NCBI GenBank assembly: GCA_902783575.1
Contig: CACZRP010000076.1
Location: 1 to 53,568, forward strand
Source: an uncultured Eubacteriales bacterium
GTDB lineage: Bacteria > Bacillota > Clostridia > Lachnospirales > Bianqueaceae
Reading direction: 5' to 3'
DNA: 53,568 nt
The position numbers were made by a program, and so were the translations under genes. Below the pieces are notes generated by a model. The model was not told the DNA's origin and made no database searches. It was given only the letters and a program-made list of their open reading frames with translations. Below, piece after piece: positions 43,054 to 50,213 of this stretch. Each line of letters opens with the position of its first letter. Position 1 is the first letter of the stretch.

Positions 43054-45302
43054 ACCGTTTATGGAATCGGTATGGAGAGGCCTGGCTCTTTTCCCTCCTT
43101 CCCTGTCTCAGCCTTCTTTTCAGTCTGGAGGCGGTCATAGGGATCAAAAGCCAGGTGGCTCTGCTGGCGGCCTGTCTTCTTCTGTGGTCCCTGGTGCTGA
43201 TGCTGGCGGACAGCTTCAGCCCGGTGGCAGGCCCCGTAGTGTTAATTGTATTTTATTTCCTTCTGCTGATCCGGATTTACGACGGCATCGGCATTTTCAG
43301 TGAAGTAGTTCTCTATCTGCAGACGGAGCAGGAGGAACTGTGGATCGCCTCGGACCTGGTGCTGCTTCTGGGCGGCATGGTTCTCTCCGCGGTACTGATG
43401 TATCTGGGCCGGTTTTTCTGGACCAGAATCCTTCTCTCTGCAGCCTTTCTTGGGCTTTGGATCACCTGTGCCATCCTGGAGCTTTCCCTGGCGAAAATCT
43501 CGGTGGTTCTGCTGGTTCCGCTGATTCTGCTGCCCCTCATTGAACTGCTGCATATCCGGGCTGCCGAAGATAAGAAAGCCCGAAACAGCGGCATCCGGGC
43601 CCTGCTGAGTGTATCGCTGCTCAGCCTGGTGCTGCTGATGATGCCCTTTTCGGCTGAGCCCTGGCCATACACCTGGCTGCACCGGGCCTGGGACGGGGCC
43701 CAGGAGCTCTGGAAGAAAATTGATACCCAGCTCCATTACCGTTCGAAGGACGGCACGGAGTTTGTGATGGACTTCAATGGTCCTGTGGAAAAAACGACCC
43801 TGGGGGCCAATAATGAGGACCAGCCGGTGAAGGAGCTGAGGGTCTGGTCCGATTTCGGCGATGAAAGCGTCATTTATCTGCCGGGAACCTCCATGGACTT
43901 CTTTGACGGCAAATCCTGGTACCGGAGTCTGGATGATGAAAGGGTGGGAGAGCTCTTCCACTGGAATCTGGACACTGCGGAGCAGGTCTACGCACTTTAC
44001 CGCATGGACAGGGATGATGAAGAATTCTCCGGCGCCGCGGATTATTTCCGCAAACGCAGGCTGGAAATCAGCTACCGGGAGATGAATACCAAAACCCTGT
44101 TTACCACCACAGGTCTGACCCAGATCCGAAATGACGAAGAGCGCTTCCCCTACAAGACCCTTGCGGGGCGCGTGGTTTTCGATTATACTCAGGAGAAGGA
44201 CAGCCGTTATACCCTGTTCTATCTGGAAAAGAATACGGAAAACCTGCCGAAGCTGATCCAAGCTTCGGAGGGTTATGTCTATGATGCTTCGAGGATGCAG
44301 TCCTGGGGACAGATTTCTTCGGAATACGAGGCCGAGTTTCTGGTGGACATCCTGAGAACCACCCAGATGGAAGAGGTCCTGGCTCAGAGAGAGGCCCTGA
44401 TCCGGGAGTATTATCTGCAGCTGCCGGAGGATTTTTCCGAAGATGTGCGGCAGCTGGCTCTTGATATCACCGCCGGCTGCGAAACGGATTACGAGAAAAT
44501 TCTGGCGGTGGAAGCGTATCTTCATGATAACTTTAGCTATACCCTGACGCCGCAGCTGCCAGCCCCGGGCGAAGATTTTCTGGAGCATATGATGGAAACC
44601 AGAGAGGGCTACTGCACCTGGTTTGCCACGGCCTCATCCATGATGCTGCGGGCGCTGGGCATACCGTCCCGCTATGTGGAAGGCTTTCGAACGGTGATCC
44701 CCAGGCAGACGGCCTTCATCCTCAGGGAGAAGGATGCTCACGCCTGGTGCGAAGCCTATATCCAGGGATACGGCTGGTTTGTGGTGGAATCCACGCCTGG
44801 TCTGGCCAGCGCCATCTTCAGCTGGGAGGTCCAGGAGGAGGCCGGAGAAGAGGCTGAGGATCCGATGAACGGAGCCGAGGAGCCACAGGATCAGCAGGAC
44901 GCGGAAAAGACCCCGGAGGAGAGACCCAGAAACACGGGCCGGATCCTTCTGATCTGTTTTGCGGCGCTGATACTAATAAGCCTCGCGGCCATCTGGCTGA
45001 TTTTCACGCAGCGCAAAAAGAAATACCTGGCCCTTTCCTACCGGGAGCGGTGCCTGGCGGATCTGAAAAAGCTGCTGAAAAAGCTGGCGGCTCTGGGATA
45101 TGTCCGGTATCCCTACGAATCAATCCGAACCTTTTTTGAACGGGTCTACTGGCAGGGACTGGCCGTGGATCCAAAGGAAGCCATGGAAGTCTGTGAAGCC
45201 CTGGAGGATGGGATCTTCGGTGAGAAGGAAATCCCGGAACAGTCCTGGCAGAAGATGACCCTGCTTTATGAAACCGTAAGAAAGAACCGCCGGAAGAAAT
45301 AA
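43050..45302 (+). CDS. Membrane transglutaminase-like protein (TgpA type)
   Basis: 750-residue integral membrane protein. Eight or so N-terminal helices (1-220) precede an extracellular region with a transglutaminase-core fold: Cys522 in REGYCTWFA, His564 in DAHAWCEAY, and Glu580 in VVESTPG at the third position. A late helix (about 635-655) is followed by a cytoplasmic tail. An acidic linker (about 590-625) lies before it. With MoxR and DUF58 it forms a widespread trio of unclear biology, possibly acting on cell-wall or surface peptides. The substrate is not known. Confidence 0.9.
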   Translation: MNRLWNRYGEAWLFSLLPCLSLLFSLEAVIGIKSQVALLAACLLLWSLVLMLADSFSPVAGPVVLIVFYFLLLIRIYDGIGIFSEVVLYLQTEQEELWIASDLVLLLGGMVLSAVLMYLGRFFWTRILLSAAFLGLWITCAILELSLAKISVVLLVPLILLPLIELLHIRAAEDKKARNSGIRALLSVSLLSLVLLMMPFSAEPWPYTWLHRAWDGAQELWKKIDTQLHYRSKDGTEFVMDFNGPVEKTTLGANNEDQPVKELRVWSDFGDESVIYLPGTSMDFFDGKSWYRSLDDERVGELFHWNLDTAEQVYALYRMDRDDEEFSGAADYFRKRRLEISYREMNTKTLFTTTGLTQIRNDEERFPYKTLAGRVVFDYTQEKDSRYTLFYLEKNTENLPKLIQASEGYVYDASRMQSWGQISSEYEAEFLVDILRTTQMEEVLAQREALIREYYLQLPEDFSEDVRQLALDITAGCETDYEKILAVEAYLHDNFSYTLTPQLPAPGEDFLEHMMETREGYCTWFATASSMMLRALGIPSRYVEGFRTVIPRQTAFILREKDAHAWCEAYIQGYGWFVVESTPGLASAIFSWEVQEEAGEEAEDPMNGAEEPQDQQDAEKTPEERPRNTGRILLICFAALILISLAAIWLIFTQRKKKYLALSYRERCLADLKKLLKKLAALGYVRYPYESIRTFFERVYWQGLAVDPKEAMEVCEALEDGIFGEKEIPEQSWQKMTLLYETVRKNRRKK

Positions 45303-45447
45303 TCCGGCGGCGAATTACGATACCCTGAGCCAGCAGTTCGGCAAGGCCAGCGAGTGTATCCAGTGCGGCCAGTGCGAAGGCGTATGCCCCCAGCATCTGA
45401 CCATCATTGATTTCCTGAAGGACGTTGCCTCCCATTTCGAGCGGTGA
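45301..45447 (+). pseudogene. 3' remnant of a 4Fe-4S aldo/keto reductase gene
   Basis: In a frame different from the upstream gene, 48 codons read without a start and end at TGA. They include KASECIQCGQCEGVCPQHL and IIDFLKDVASHFE, the ferredoxin-like tail of a 4Fe-4S aldo/keto reductase. The rest of the gene is gone, apparently replaced by the MoxR/DUF58/transglutaminase set or by a deletion. The intact paralog at 37159 has a differently spaced Cys pattern, so this is not a copy of it. Confidence 0.75.
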
Positions 45448-45474
45448 TAAAAAAACCGGGTTAATAAACCCGGT
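45448..45474 (-). terminator. Terminator of the pyr operon
   Basis: Stem ACCGGGTT / AACCCGGT, loop AATA, with seven A before it, which gives a T run on the minus strand. It follows pyrE by 19 bases. On the plus strand no T run follows. Confidence 0.85.
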
Positions 45475-45492
45475 TCAGATAAGCGGTTACAA

Positions 45493-46137
45493 TCAGTTCA
45501 TCCAGCTCTCGTCGGAGGGATTGGCTCTGAACTTCAGCAGAGCGGGAATCTGCTCCTCGCGGATATAACCGTTTTTGCTGGCGCACTGAAGAAGAACATC
45601 ATAGTTTGAAGCGGAATGATTGATCAGGTTATGTTCCTGAAGTCGGTCTTCCGCTTTTTTCATGCCGTAAGTGAAGATGGAAGCGATGCCCAGCACCTCG
45701 GCGCCGGCCTCCCGCAGCACTTCACATACATCCACCACGCTGCCAGCGGTGGAAATCAGATCCTCGATGACCACCACCTTCGCGCCCTTGTCCAGGCGGC
45801 CTTCAATCTGATTGCCGCGGCCGTGATCCTTGGCGCCGGAGCGGACATAGCCCATGGGCAGGTTCAGGATGGTGGCCACAATGGCCGCGTGGGCAATACC
45901 GGCGGTGCTGGTGCCCATGACAGCCTCACACTGGGGATAGTATTCTCTGATCAGCCCGGCCAGCGCGTTCTCCACATCCTCCCGGACAGCCACGTCGGAC
46001 AGGGTCAGGCGGTTGTCGCAGTAGATGGGGGACTTGATGCCGCTTGCCCAGGTGAAGGGCTCCTCGGGCCTCAGAAAAACAGCTTTGATTTTCAGCAGAT
46101 CTTCAGCGATCTGAATCTGGATTTCATTTCTTTCCAT
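45493..46137 (-). CDS. pyrE: Orotate phosphoribosyltransferase
   Basis: Joins orotate to PRPP to make orotidine 5'-phosphate in the pyrimidine pathway; 214 residues. The catalytic loop is RSGAKDHGRGNQIEG at 100-114, and the PRPP-binding motif is VVVIEDLISTAGSV at 121-134. Last gene of the pyrK-pyrD-pyrF-pyrE operon. Ribosome site GAGGTAA. The 46-base gap after pyrF carries no clear signal. Confidence 0.97.
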   Translation of the reverse strand: MERNEIQIQIAEDLLKIKAVFLRPEEPFTWASGIKSPIYCDNRLTLSDVAVREDVENALAGLIREYYPQCEAVMGTSTAGIAHAAIVATILNLPMGYVRSGAKDHGRGNQIEGRLDKGAKVVVIEDLISTAGSVVDVCEVLREAGAEVLGIASIFTYGMKKAEDRLQEHNLINHSASNYDVLLQCASKNGYIREEQIPALLKFRANPSDESWMN

Positions 46138-46183
46138 TTCAATTACCTCATAGATTTCTATCAGTCAGACGAGCGATGGATGA

Positions 46184-46879
46184 TTACTCGGCGAATTCCC
46201 GGCAGGCTCTGCGGTAGGCTTCCACGGGATCCGCGGCGCCGGTGATGGAGCGGCCCACCACGATAAAGCTGGAGCCCAGTTCCTTGGCTTTGGCGGGGGT
46301 GGTGACACGCTTCTGGTCTCCCTTGGCGTCATCGGCAAAGCGGATACCGGGGGTAACGGTATAGAAGCCGTCACCGCAGGCTTTGTTTACTACCTGAACC
46401 TCCAGGGGAGAGCAGACCACGCCGTCGCAGCCCGCAGCCTTGGCGTTCTCGGCGTAATGGGCAACGGTGTCCTCCATGGAATGATCAATCCAGAGCTCCT
46501 GATGCATCACGTCTTCGCTGGTGCTGGTGAGCTGGGTCACGGCCAGCAGGATAGCCTTGGAGCCTTTCTCGTCCAGGGCCTTTTTGGCAGCCTTCATCAT
46601 TTCCACGGTGCCTGCGGCATGAACGTTGATCATATCTACGCCCAGCTCGGCCAGACGCAGCATGGAACGGTATACGGTATTGGGAATATCGTGAAGCTTC
46701 AGGTCCAGGAAAATCCGGTGTCCCCGGGACTTAACCTGGCGGACAATCTCGGGACCGGAGCCGTAAAAAGCTTCCATGCCGATTTTCACAAAGGGTTTTT
46801 CCTCATGAAACAGGTCCAGGAACGAAAGCAGTTCTTCCTGGGTCTGAAAATCACAGGCAATAATCACATCTCTTTTCAT
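46184..46879 (-). CDS. pyrF: Orotidine 5'-phosphate decarboxylase
   Basis: Converts orotidine 5'-phosphate to UMP; 231 residues. The catalytic DxKxxD motif is DLKLHD at 59-64, and IACDFQTQEE at the N-terminus contains the first active-site Asp. The C-terminal phosphate loop is FIVVGRSITGAADP. Its ATG overlaps the stop of pyrD (ATGA), so translation is coupled. Confidence 0.97.
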   Translation of the reverse strand: MKRDVIIACDFQTQEELLSFLDLFHEEKPFVKIGMEAFYGSGPEIVRQVKSRGHRIFLDLKLHDIPNTVYRSMLRLAELGVDMINVHAAGTVEMMKAAKKALDEKGSKAILLAVTQLTSTSEDVMHQELWIDHSMEDTVAHYAENAKAAGCDGVVCSPLEVQVVNKACGDGFYTVTPGIRFADDAKGDQKRVTTPAKAKELGSSFIVVGRSITGAADPVEAYRRACREFAE

Positions 46880-47790
46880 TTGAAGGCCCTCCCTGTAAGG
46901 TCTGAAATATTAGATACGCCCAGCTCCTCCAGGCATCTCGGAAGATCCTGAAGAATTTTGGGAACACTCATGGGATCAATCAGCCCGGCAGTGCCGATTT
47001 CCACGGCAGCGGCTCCGGCTGACATCATTTCTATCACATCTCGGGCCGTGGATACGCCTCCGCAGCCGATGATGGGAATCTGAACTTTGGGGTAGATCTG
47101 GTAGATCTTCTGCAGCACCAGCGGGAAAATGCCGGGACCGCTGACGCCGCCGGTGGTGTTGGAAAGGATGGGCTTTCCGGTGCGGTAATCCAGCCGCAGA
47201 CCCAGGTAGGTGTTCAGCAGCACCAGACCATCCGCCCCCGCCTGTTCCAGAGCCTGGCACATATAGGTCAGATCCGGCGCCTGGGGCGTGCATTTCACGT
47301 AAACAGGCTTGGTGCTGACGGCCTTTACCGCCTTCAGCACGGCTACCGCGTTATCCGGATCGGTGCCGAAGGCCATGCCGCCTCCGTGCACGTTGGGGCA
47401 GGAGATGTTGAGCTCCAGCCAGCCCACGGAAGGGTCGGGATCAAGGATTTCGGCGCACTTCTCGTAATCCTCGATGGAAAAACCGCTGATGTTGGCAAAC
47501 ACCTTGCCATGATATATCTTTCTCAGCTCGGGCAGAATCTCGTTTCTGACGGCTTCGGCTCCCGGGTTCTGAAGACCCACGCAGTTGAGCATACCTCCTT
47601 CGTACTCGGCAATCCGGGGCAGGGGATTACCTTCTCTCGGAAGAATGGTGGTACCCTTGATGGAGAAGGATCCCACTTCATTCACATCCCAAAAGTCGAG
47701 AAAATCCATGCCGTAGCCGAAGGCACCGCTGGCTGGAATCAGGGGATTCTTGATTTCCTGACCGGATAAAACAACATTTAGGTTTCCCAC
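46876..47790 (-). CDS. pyrD: Dihydroorotate dehydrogenase, type 1B catalytic subunit
   Basis: Oxidises dihydroorotate to orotate with FMN; 304 residues. The likely base Cys is in LNISCPNVHGGG. The start is GTG at 47790 because GGAGGTG sits 6 bases upstream; the longer frame reading back to 47940 overlaps pyrK and lacks homology. It works with PyrK, which passes electrons to NAD. Start and end of the gene overlap pyrK (by 13 bases) and pyrF (by 4 bases). Confidence 0.96.
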   Translation of the reverse strand: MGNLNVVLSGQEIKNPLIPASGAFGYGMDFLDFWDVNEVGSFSIKGTTILPREGNPLPRIAEYEGGMLNCVGLQNPGAEAVRNEILPELRKIYHGKVFANISGFSIEDYEKCAEILDPDPSVGWLELNISCPNVHGGGMAFGTDPDNAVAVLKAVKAVSTKPVYVKCTPQAPDLTYMCQALEQAGADGLVLLNTYLGLRLDYRTGKPILSNTTGGVSGPGIFPLVLQKIYQIYPKVQIPIIGCGGVSTARDVIEMMSAGAAAVEIGTAGLIDPMSVPKILQDLPRCLEELGVSNISDLTGRAFK

Positions 47791-48512
47791 AGAAGCACCT
47801 CCTTGCTGAACACAGGGCCTTCCTTGCAGACCCGCTGCATGCCGTTTCTGGTTTTGATACTGCAGCCCATGCAGGCGCCGAAGCCGCATCCCATGCGGGC
47901 CTCCAGCGAGCACTGGCCATCGGAGCTGCCAGCCTTGCACAGAGCCTTCAGCATGGGCATGGGGCCGCAGGCAAAGAAGGGAAGATCATCAAGGCCGAGA
48001 CGCTGCATCAGCTGGACAACATTTTCTCCTTCGCTGTCATAGGCAAAGTGATAATCCACGCCCATGGCCTTCAGTTCCTCCTGGAAAAGGGTATCCGCAG
48101 GAGAGCGGAAGCCAAAAAGCACGGTGACCTGATGGCCCTGACGCAGGGCTTCCTTCGCCAGATAGATGAGGGGAGGGGTGCCGATGCCGCCGCCCACCAT
48201 GAGCAGATGGGAGCTTTCCTCCGGCAGCACAAAGCCCTGGCCCAGGGGACCAAGAGTTTCCAATACTTCTCCGGGCTTCATTCCGGAAAGGATGGCGGTC
48301 CCTTCTCCTGCCACCCGGTAGGTGAGGATCAGCCGGTCTTCGGTGATATCAGTAATGGATATGGGACGGCGGAGCATTTTTCCGGGAATCTTCAGATCCA
48401 CGAACTGGCCCGGTCGCGCGGGAAAAGGTCCCTCGGTGGACAGCTCCAGAGAATAAATTCCCGGGGCGATTCTCTGCTGAGAGAGAATCGGTAAGCTGAA
48501 CAGACTGGTCAT
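47778..48512 (-). CDS. pyrK: Dihydroorotate dehydrogenase electron-transfer subunit
   Basis: FAD and [2Fe-2S] protein of 244 residues that moves electrons from PyrD to NAD. FAD-binding RRPISI at about 49-54, NAD-binding GGGIGTPPLIYLAKEA, and the iron-sulfur Cys set CGFGACMGC followed by VCKEGPVF. First gene of the operon. The leader upstream has an attenuator-like hairpin. Confidence 0.96.
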   Translation of the reverse strand: MTSLFSLPILSQQRIAPGIYSLELSTEGPFPARPGQFVDLKIPGKMLRRPISITDITEDRLILTYRVAGEGTAILSGMKPGEVLETLGPLGQGFVLPEESSHLLMVGGGIGTPPLIYLAKEALRQGHQVTVLFGFRSPADTLFQEELKAMGVDYHFAYDSEGENVVQLMQRLGLDDLPFFACGPMPMLKALCKAGSSDGQCSLEARMGCGFGACMGCSIKTRNGMQRVCKEGPVFSKEVLLWET

Positions 48513-48530
48513 TCTTTAATTCCTTTCTTA

Positions 48531-48613
48531 GAAAAACAGAACCTCCATGAACGAGTCCATGGAGGTACAGTAATCCTTTGCTGAAAGCTGCCTTCATAGT
48601 ATCTCGTACTATG
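48531..48613 (-). promoter_or_regulatory. Attenuator-like leader of the pyr operon
   Basis: Reading on the minus strand: first a perfect 7-bp hairpin CATAGTA, 5 bases, TACTATG (48595-48613). Then comes a 9-bp stem ACCTCCATG / CATGGAGGT (48541-48566, loop 8) and, after four bases, T5. The second hairpin is an intrinsic terminator 19-29 bases before pyrK. This suggests premature termination control. The PyrR-binding consensus known from Bacillus was not recognised, so the switch mechanism is open. Confidence 0.6.
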
Positions 48614-48636
48614 TTAAAGTCATATTCTGATCATCA

Positions 48637-48665
48637 ATTATACAGAGAAAACGGGGCTCAGTCAA
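48637..48665 (-). promoter_or_regulatory. Promoter of the pyr operon
   Basis: On the minus strand: TTGACT, 17 bases, TATAAT. The transcript should begin near 48630, giving a leader of about 118 bases before pyrK. Confidence 0.8.
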
Positions 48666-48700
48666 TCCAAAAAAGAAGGGAAGAAAGCCGGTTCTCTTGT

Positions 48701-48720
48701 GGGTTTTCCCGAGAAAACCC
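48701..48720. repeat. Short perfect hairpin GGGTTTTC / GAAAACCC
   Basis: 8-bp stem with loop CCGA and no T run in either direction. It lies between the pyr promoter and the array; role unknown. Confidence 0.4.
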
Positions 48721-48759
48721 AAATGGAAAGGGCGCGTCCCTCTGATTGTCGTAAAACCT

Positions 48760-48788
48760 TTGCATTGAAGCCCCGGGTATGATATGAT
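48760..48788 (+). promoter_or_regulatory. Candidate plus-strand promoter in front of the repeat array
   Basis: TTGCAT, 17 bases, TATGAT. A transcript would start near 48795, about 50 bases before the first half-site, and no ORF of convincing quality follows on this strand for over 4 kb. This is the reason to suspect a noncoding RNA. Confidence 0.45.
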
Positions 48789-48845
48789 TCCATTCCCGCC
48801 ATCATGGTATGGAGTATCATTCTCAAGTAAAGCCTACGGATGGCC

Positions 48846-49291
48846 TGTGACAGTATCCTGTCACAGACAGTGAGATCTTCACCGCTCTGTGACAATCATC
48901 TGGCCGAGTGTCACAAATCCATTGTCTTACCGTCGTCCTGTGACAATTTTCCAAAAGACTGTCACAGAAGACCAGAAAACAACTGATCTGTGACAAAAAA
49001 CAAGCTTAAAACAGGGCATATCATAGTGAAGTGACCTATTTTTGTCACAGATCATTGGGACGACCCCTGGCCTGTGACAGCTTTTTGTCACAGACAGTGA
49101 TGTCTGAAGCGCCCAGTGACAATCGTCAGGCAAATTGTCACAAGACACTGAGGTAAGGCCAAATTTGTGAAACGGGTCAAAACCAGATTGTCACAGATGG
49201 CAGTGAAAACGCCAGATCTGTGAAAACGCAATTTCACGAAAGATAGGGCCTCAGGATGTCACATATCGAAGAAAAAGCTCAATGTGTGAAA
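48846..49291. repeat. Alternating TGTGACA / TGTCACA half-site array
   Basis: TGTGACA-type sites (F) start at 48846, 48888, 48939, 48989, 49073, 49115 (AGTGACA), 49166, 49219 and 49285 (the last three TGTGAAA). TGTCACA sites (R) start at 48859, 48909, 48960, 49043, 49086, 49136, 49189 and 49257. They alternate strictly. Each R is followed by the next F at 28 to 30 bases, giving eight units of 35-37 bases (TGTCACA, 21-23 bases, TGTGACA). The F-to-R spacing varies: 6, 14, 14, 47, 6, 14, 16 and 31 bases between them. Units 1-4 and 5-8 form two diverged copies of a block of about 227 bases. Both F-R and R-F pairs can form hairpins; the best is CTGTGACAG, 4 bases, CTGTCACAG at 48845-48866. Confidence 0.85.
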
Positions 49292-49320
49292 CAGTGGACG
49301 CGCAGCCAGCGGCCACACTT

Positions 49321-49471
49321 ATCCTTTGCCTGGCTTAACCATAAAAGGCCACAAGTCTTCTGCCTGTCAAGGCCGCAGCCGCGTGGCGGTGCATTCGCAA
49401 AGCTTTGCGAATGCAGCCTTGACAGGACAAAAAGACCTTGTGGCAAGGGCTAATTAAGCCAGGCAAAGGAT
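49321..49471. repeat. 151-base nest of four inverted repeats (rod-like hairpin)
   Basis: Outer arms of 18 bases pair perfectly (49321-49338 with 49454-49471, starting ATCCTTTGCC). Inside lie GCCACAAG / CTTGTGGC (49348-49355, 49437-49444), then CCTGTCAAGGC / GCCTTGACAGG (49363-49373, 49416-49426). The innermost element is a perfect 24-base palindrome at 49391-49414 (begins GCATTCGCAAAG). The first internal loop is symmetric, 9 and 9 bases. The mixed left side before the palindrome holds 17 unpaired GC-rich bases. No ORF with a ribosome site covers it and no flanking direct repeat is evident. Confidence 0.85.
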
Positions 49472-49503
49472 TTCCAGGTTTCGTTGAAACCGTTTCTAAA
49501 AAT

Positions 49504-49557
49504 AAAAATACCTGATAAGCATCCTGCGAACCCCGCAGTTTTGCTTTTCAGGTATTT
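49504..49557. terminator. Terminator hairpin, copy 2 of the repeated element
   Basis: Left arm AAAAATACCTGATAAGCA (49504-49521) pairs with TGCTTTTCAGGTATTT (49542-49557) apart from one mismatch; an inner CTGCG/CGCAG stem lies between. On the minus strand T-rich sequence follows, so it terminates the lipoprotein gene. On plus it would end a transcript through the array. It shares 18 bases with the element at 24306. Confidence 0.8.
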
Positions 49558-49580
49558 GTTTATTGAGTGACTATTTTGAT

Positions 49581-49636
49581 ATAGTCCCTTTTTCGAGATA
49601 ATCCTTTTTAAGATAATCCCTTTTCTAGATAATCCC
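49581..49636. repeat. Tandem repeat of 15-16 bases
   Basis: Units beginning AGATAATCC occur at 49596, 49611 and 49627, with a related ATAGTCCCTTTTT unit at 49581. The array ends just before the lipoprotein stop codon at 49641, in its 3' untranslated region. Confidence 0.7.
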
Positions 49637-49640
49637 TAAC

Positions 49641-50213
49641 TTAGAATCCGTAATCGGAAGCTCTCATCAGGCCGACATTAACCAGCTCATCGCCGCCTTC
49701 GTCGGAGGCAGAAAACTGAATAACAGCATCACCATATTTGTAGGTGGCGCCCCAGCCATCTTCCATAACAGGAGTACCTTCCAGCAGTTTCTTCAGCTCA
49801 GCAACGCTGCCGCCCAGCTTGATCTGGCCCATGGCCAGAGTTTCGCAATCGCCTTCGTTGCCAAGGTTCATGGAAACTTCACAGATGAAACCGTTCTGAT
49901 CTTCAGTAACAACTGTACCGGGATAGAAGTGCATGACTCTCTTCCAGTCTCCGCCGCCATCGCCGCAGGGCAGGATTTCTTCACTGGGTTTGATCTCATC
50001 GCCAAGGCTGGCTTTGATATCCGCATAGACAAGGCCGATGTATACCTTCTGTCCGTTCAGGGTCATAAAGATCTTGGACTCTTCGGTTTCAGCAGCAGCC
50101 GCGCTCTGTCCCGCGGGTGCTTCGCTGCTGGTGTTTGCTTCCTGTTTGGAGCATCCGGCCAGAGCCGTCAGTGCCAGCATCATAGCCAGCATCAGTAAAA
50201 TTGCTTTTTTCAT
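49641..50213 (-). CDS. Small secreted lipoprotein, family unknown
   Basis: 190-residue protein with a type II signal peptide: KKAILLMLAMMLALTALAG then Cys21 as the lipobox residue, so it is anchored on the outer face of the membrane. A Ser/Ala/Glu-rich linker follows (about 22-46). The mature domain has IFMTLNGQKVYIG, LGDEIKPSEEILPCGDGGG and ends GLMRASDYGF; a Cys pair (about 82 and 120) may be linked. I do not recognise the fold. Ribosome site AAGGAG. It lies 103 bases downstream of the DHHW gene on the same strand; that gap has a hairpin CGGACGG / CCGTCCG (50248-50267) and no clear promoter, so operon membership is possible. Confidence 0.85.
   Translation of the reverse strand: MKKAILLMLAMMLALTALAGCSKQEANTSSEAPAGQSAAAAETEESKIFMTLNGQKVYIGLVYADIKASLGDEIKPSEEILPCGDGGGDWKRVMHFYPGTVVTEDQNGFICEVSMNLGNEGDCETLAMGQIKLGGSVAELKKLLEGTPVMEDGWGATYKYGDAVIQFSASDEGGDELVNVGLMRASDYGF

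Larger units (their letters stand above)
48795..49560 (+). ncRNA. Hypothetical structured RNA covering the array and nested hairpin
   Basis: Proposed extent from the expected start of the 48760 promoter to the hairpin at 49504-49557. The stretch has no credible gene. It holds eight hairpin-forming units, then a long rod-like hairpin, then a terminator-like element. I do not recognise a known large RNA class (OLE, GOLLD, ROOL or HEARO) in it. Entirely an inference from structure and promoter placement; it could instead be a DNA-level binding array. Confidence 0.3.

Noticed and set aside
48513..48597. Leader peptide for pyr attenuation (ATG at 48597)
   Set aside because: The frame runs on into pyrK without a stop near the hairpin, and the ribosome site is poor.
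48927..49148. Minus-strand ORF of 73 codons
   Set aside because: It is made of the repeat half-sites and has no ribosome site; its residues reflect repeats, not a protein.
48846..49291. CRISPR array
   Set aside because: Repeats are only 7 bases and alternate in orientation, spacers vary, and no cas gene is in the window.
48846..49291. Cluster of CRP/FNR-type sites (TGTGA-N6-TCACA)
   Set aside because: The half-sites fit in part, but the inner spacing is not N6 and the number and rhythm of sites far exceed a promoter region.
49256..49453. Plus-strand ORF of 65 codons over the nested palindrome
   Set aside because: Composition follows the inverted repeats and no ribosome site is present.
49321..49471. 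Integron attC site
   Set aside because: The left side holds GCTTAAC, which fits the RYYYAAC core, but the right side lacks GTTRRRY and there is no integrase or cassette array.
49321..49471. Retron msr/msd RNA
   Set aside because: No reverse transcriptase gene is found within the window on either strand.
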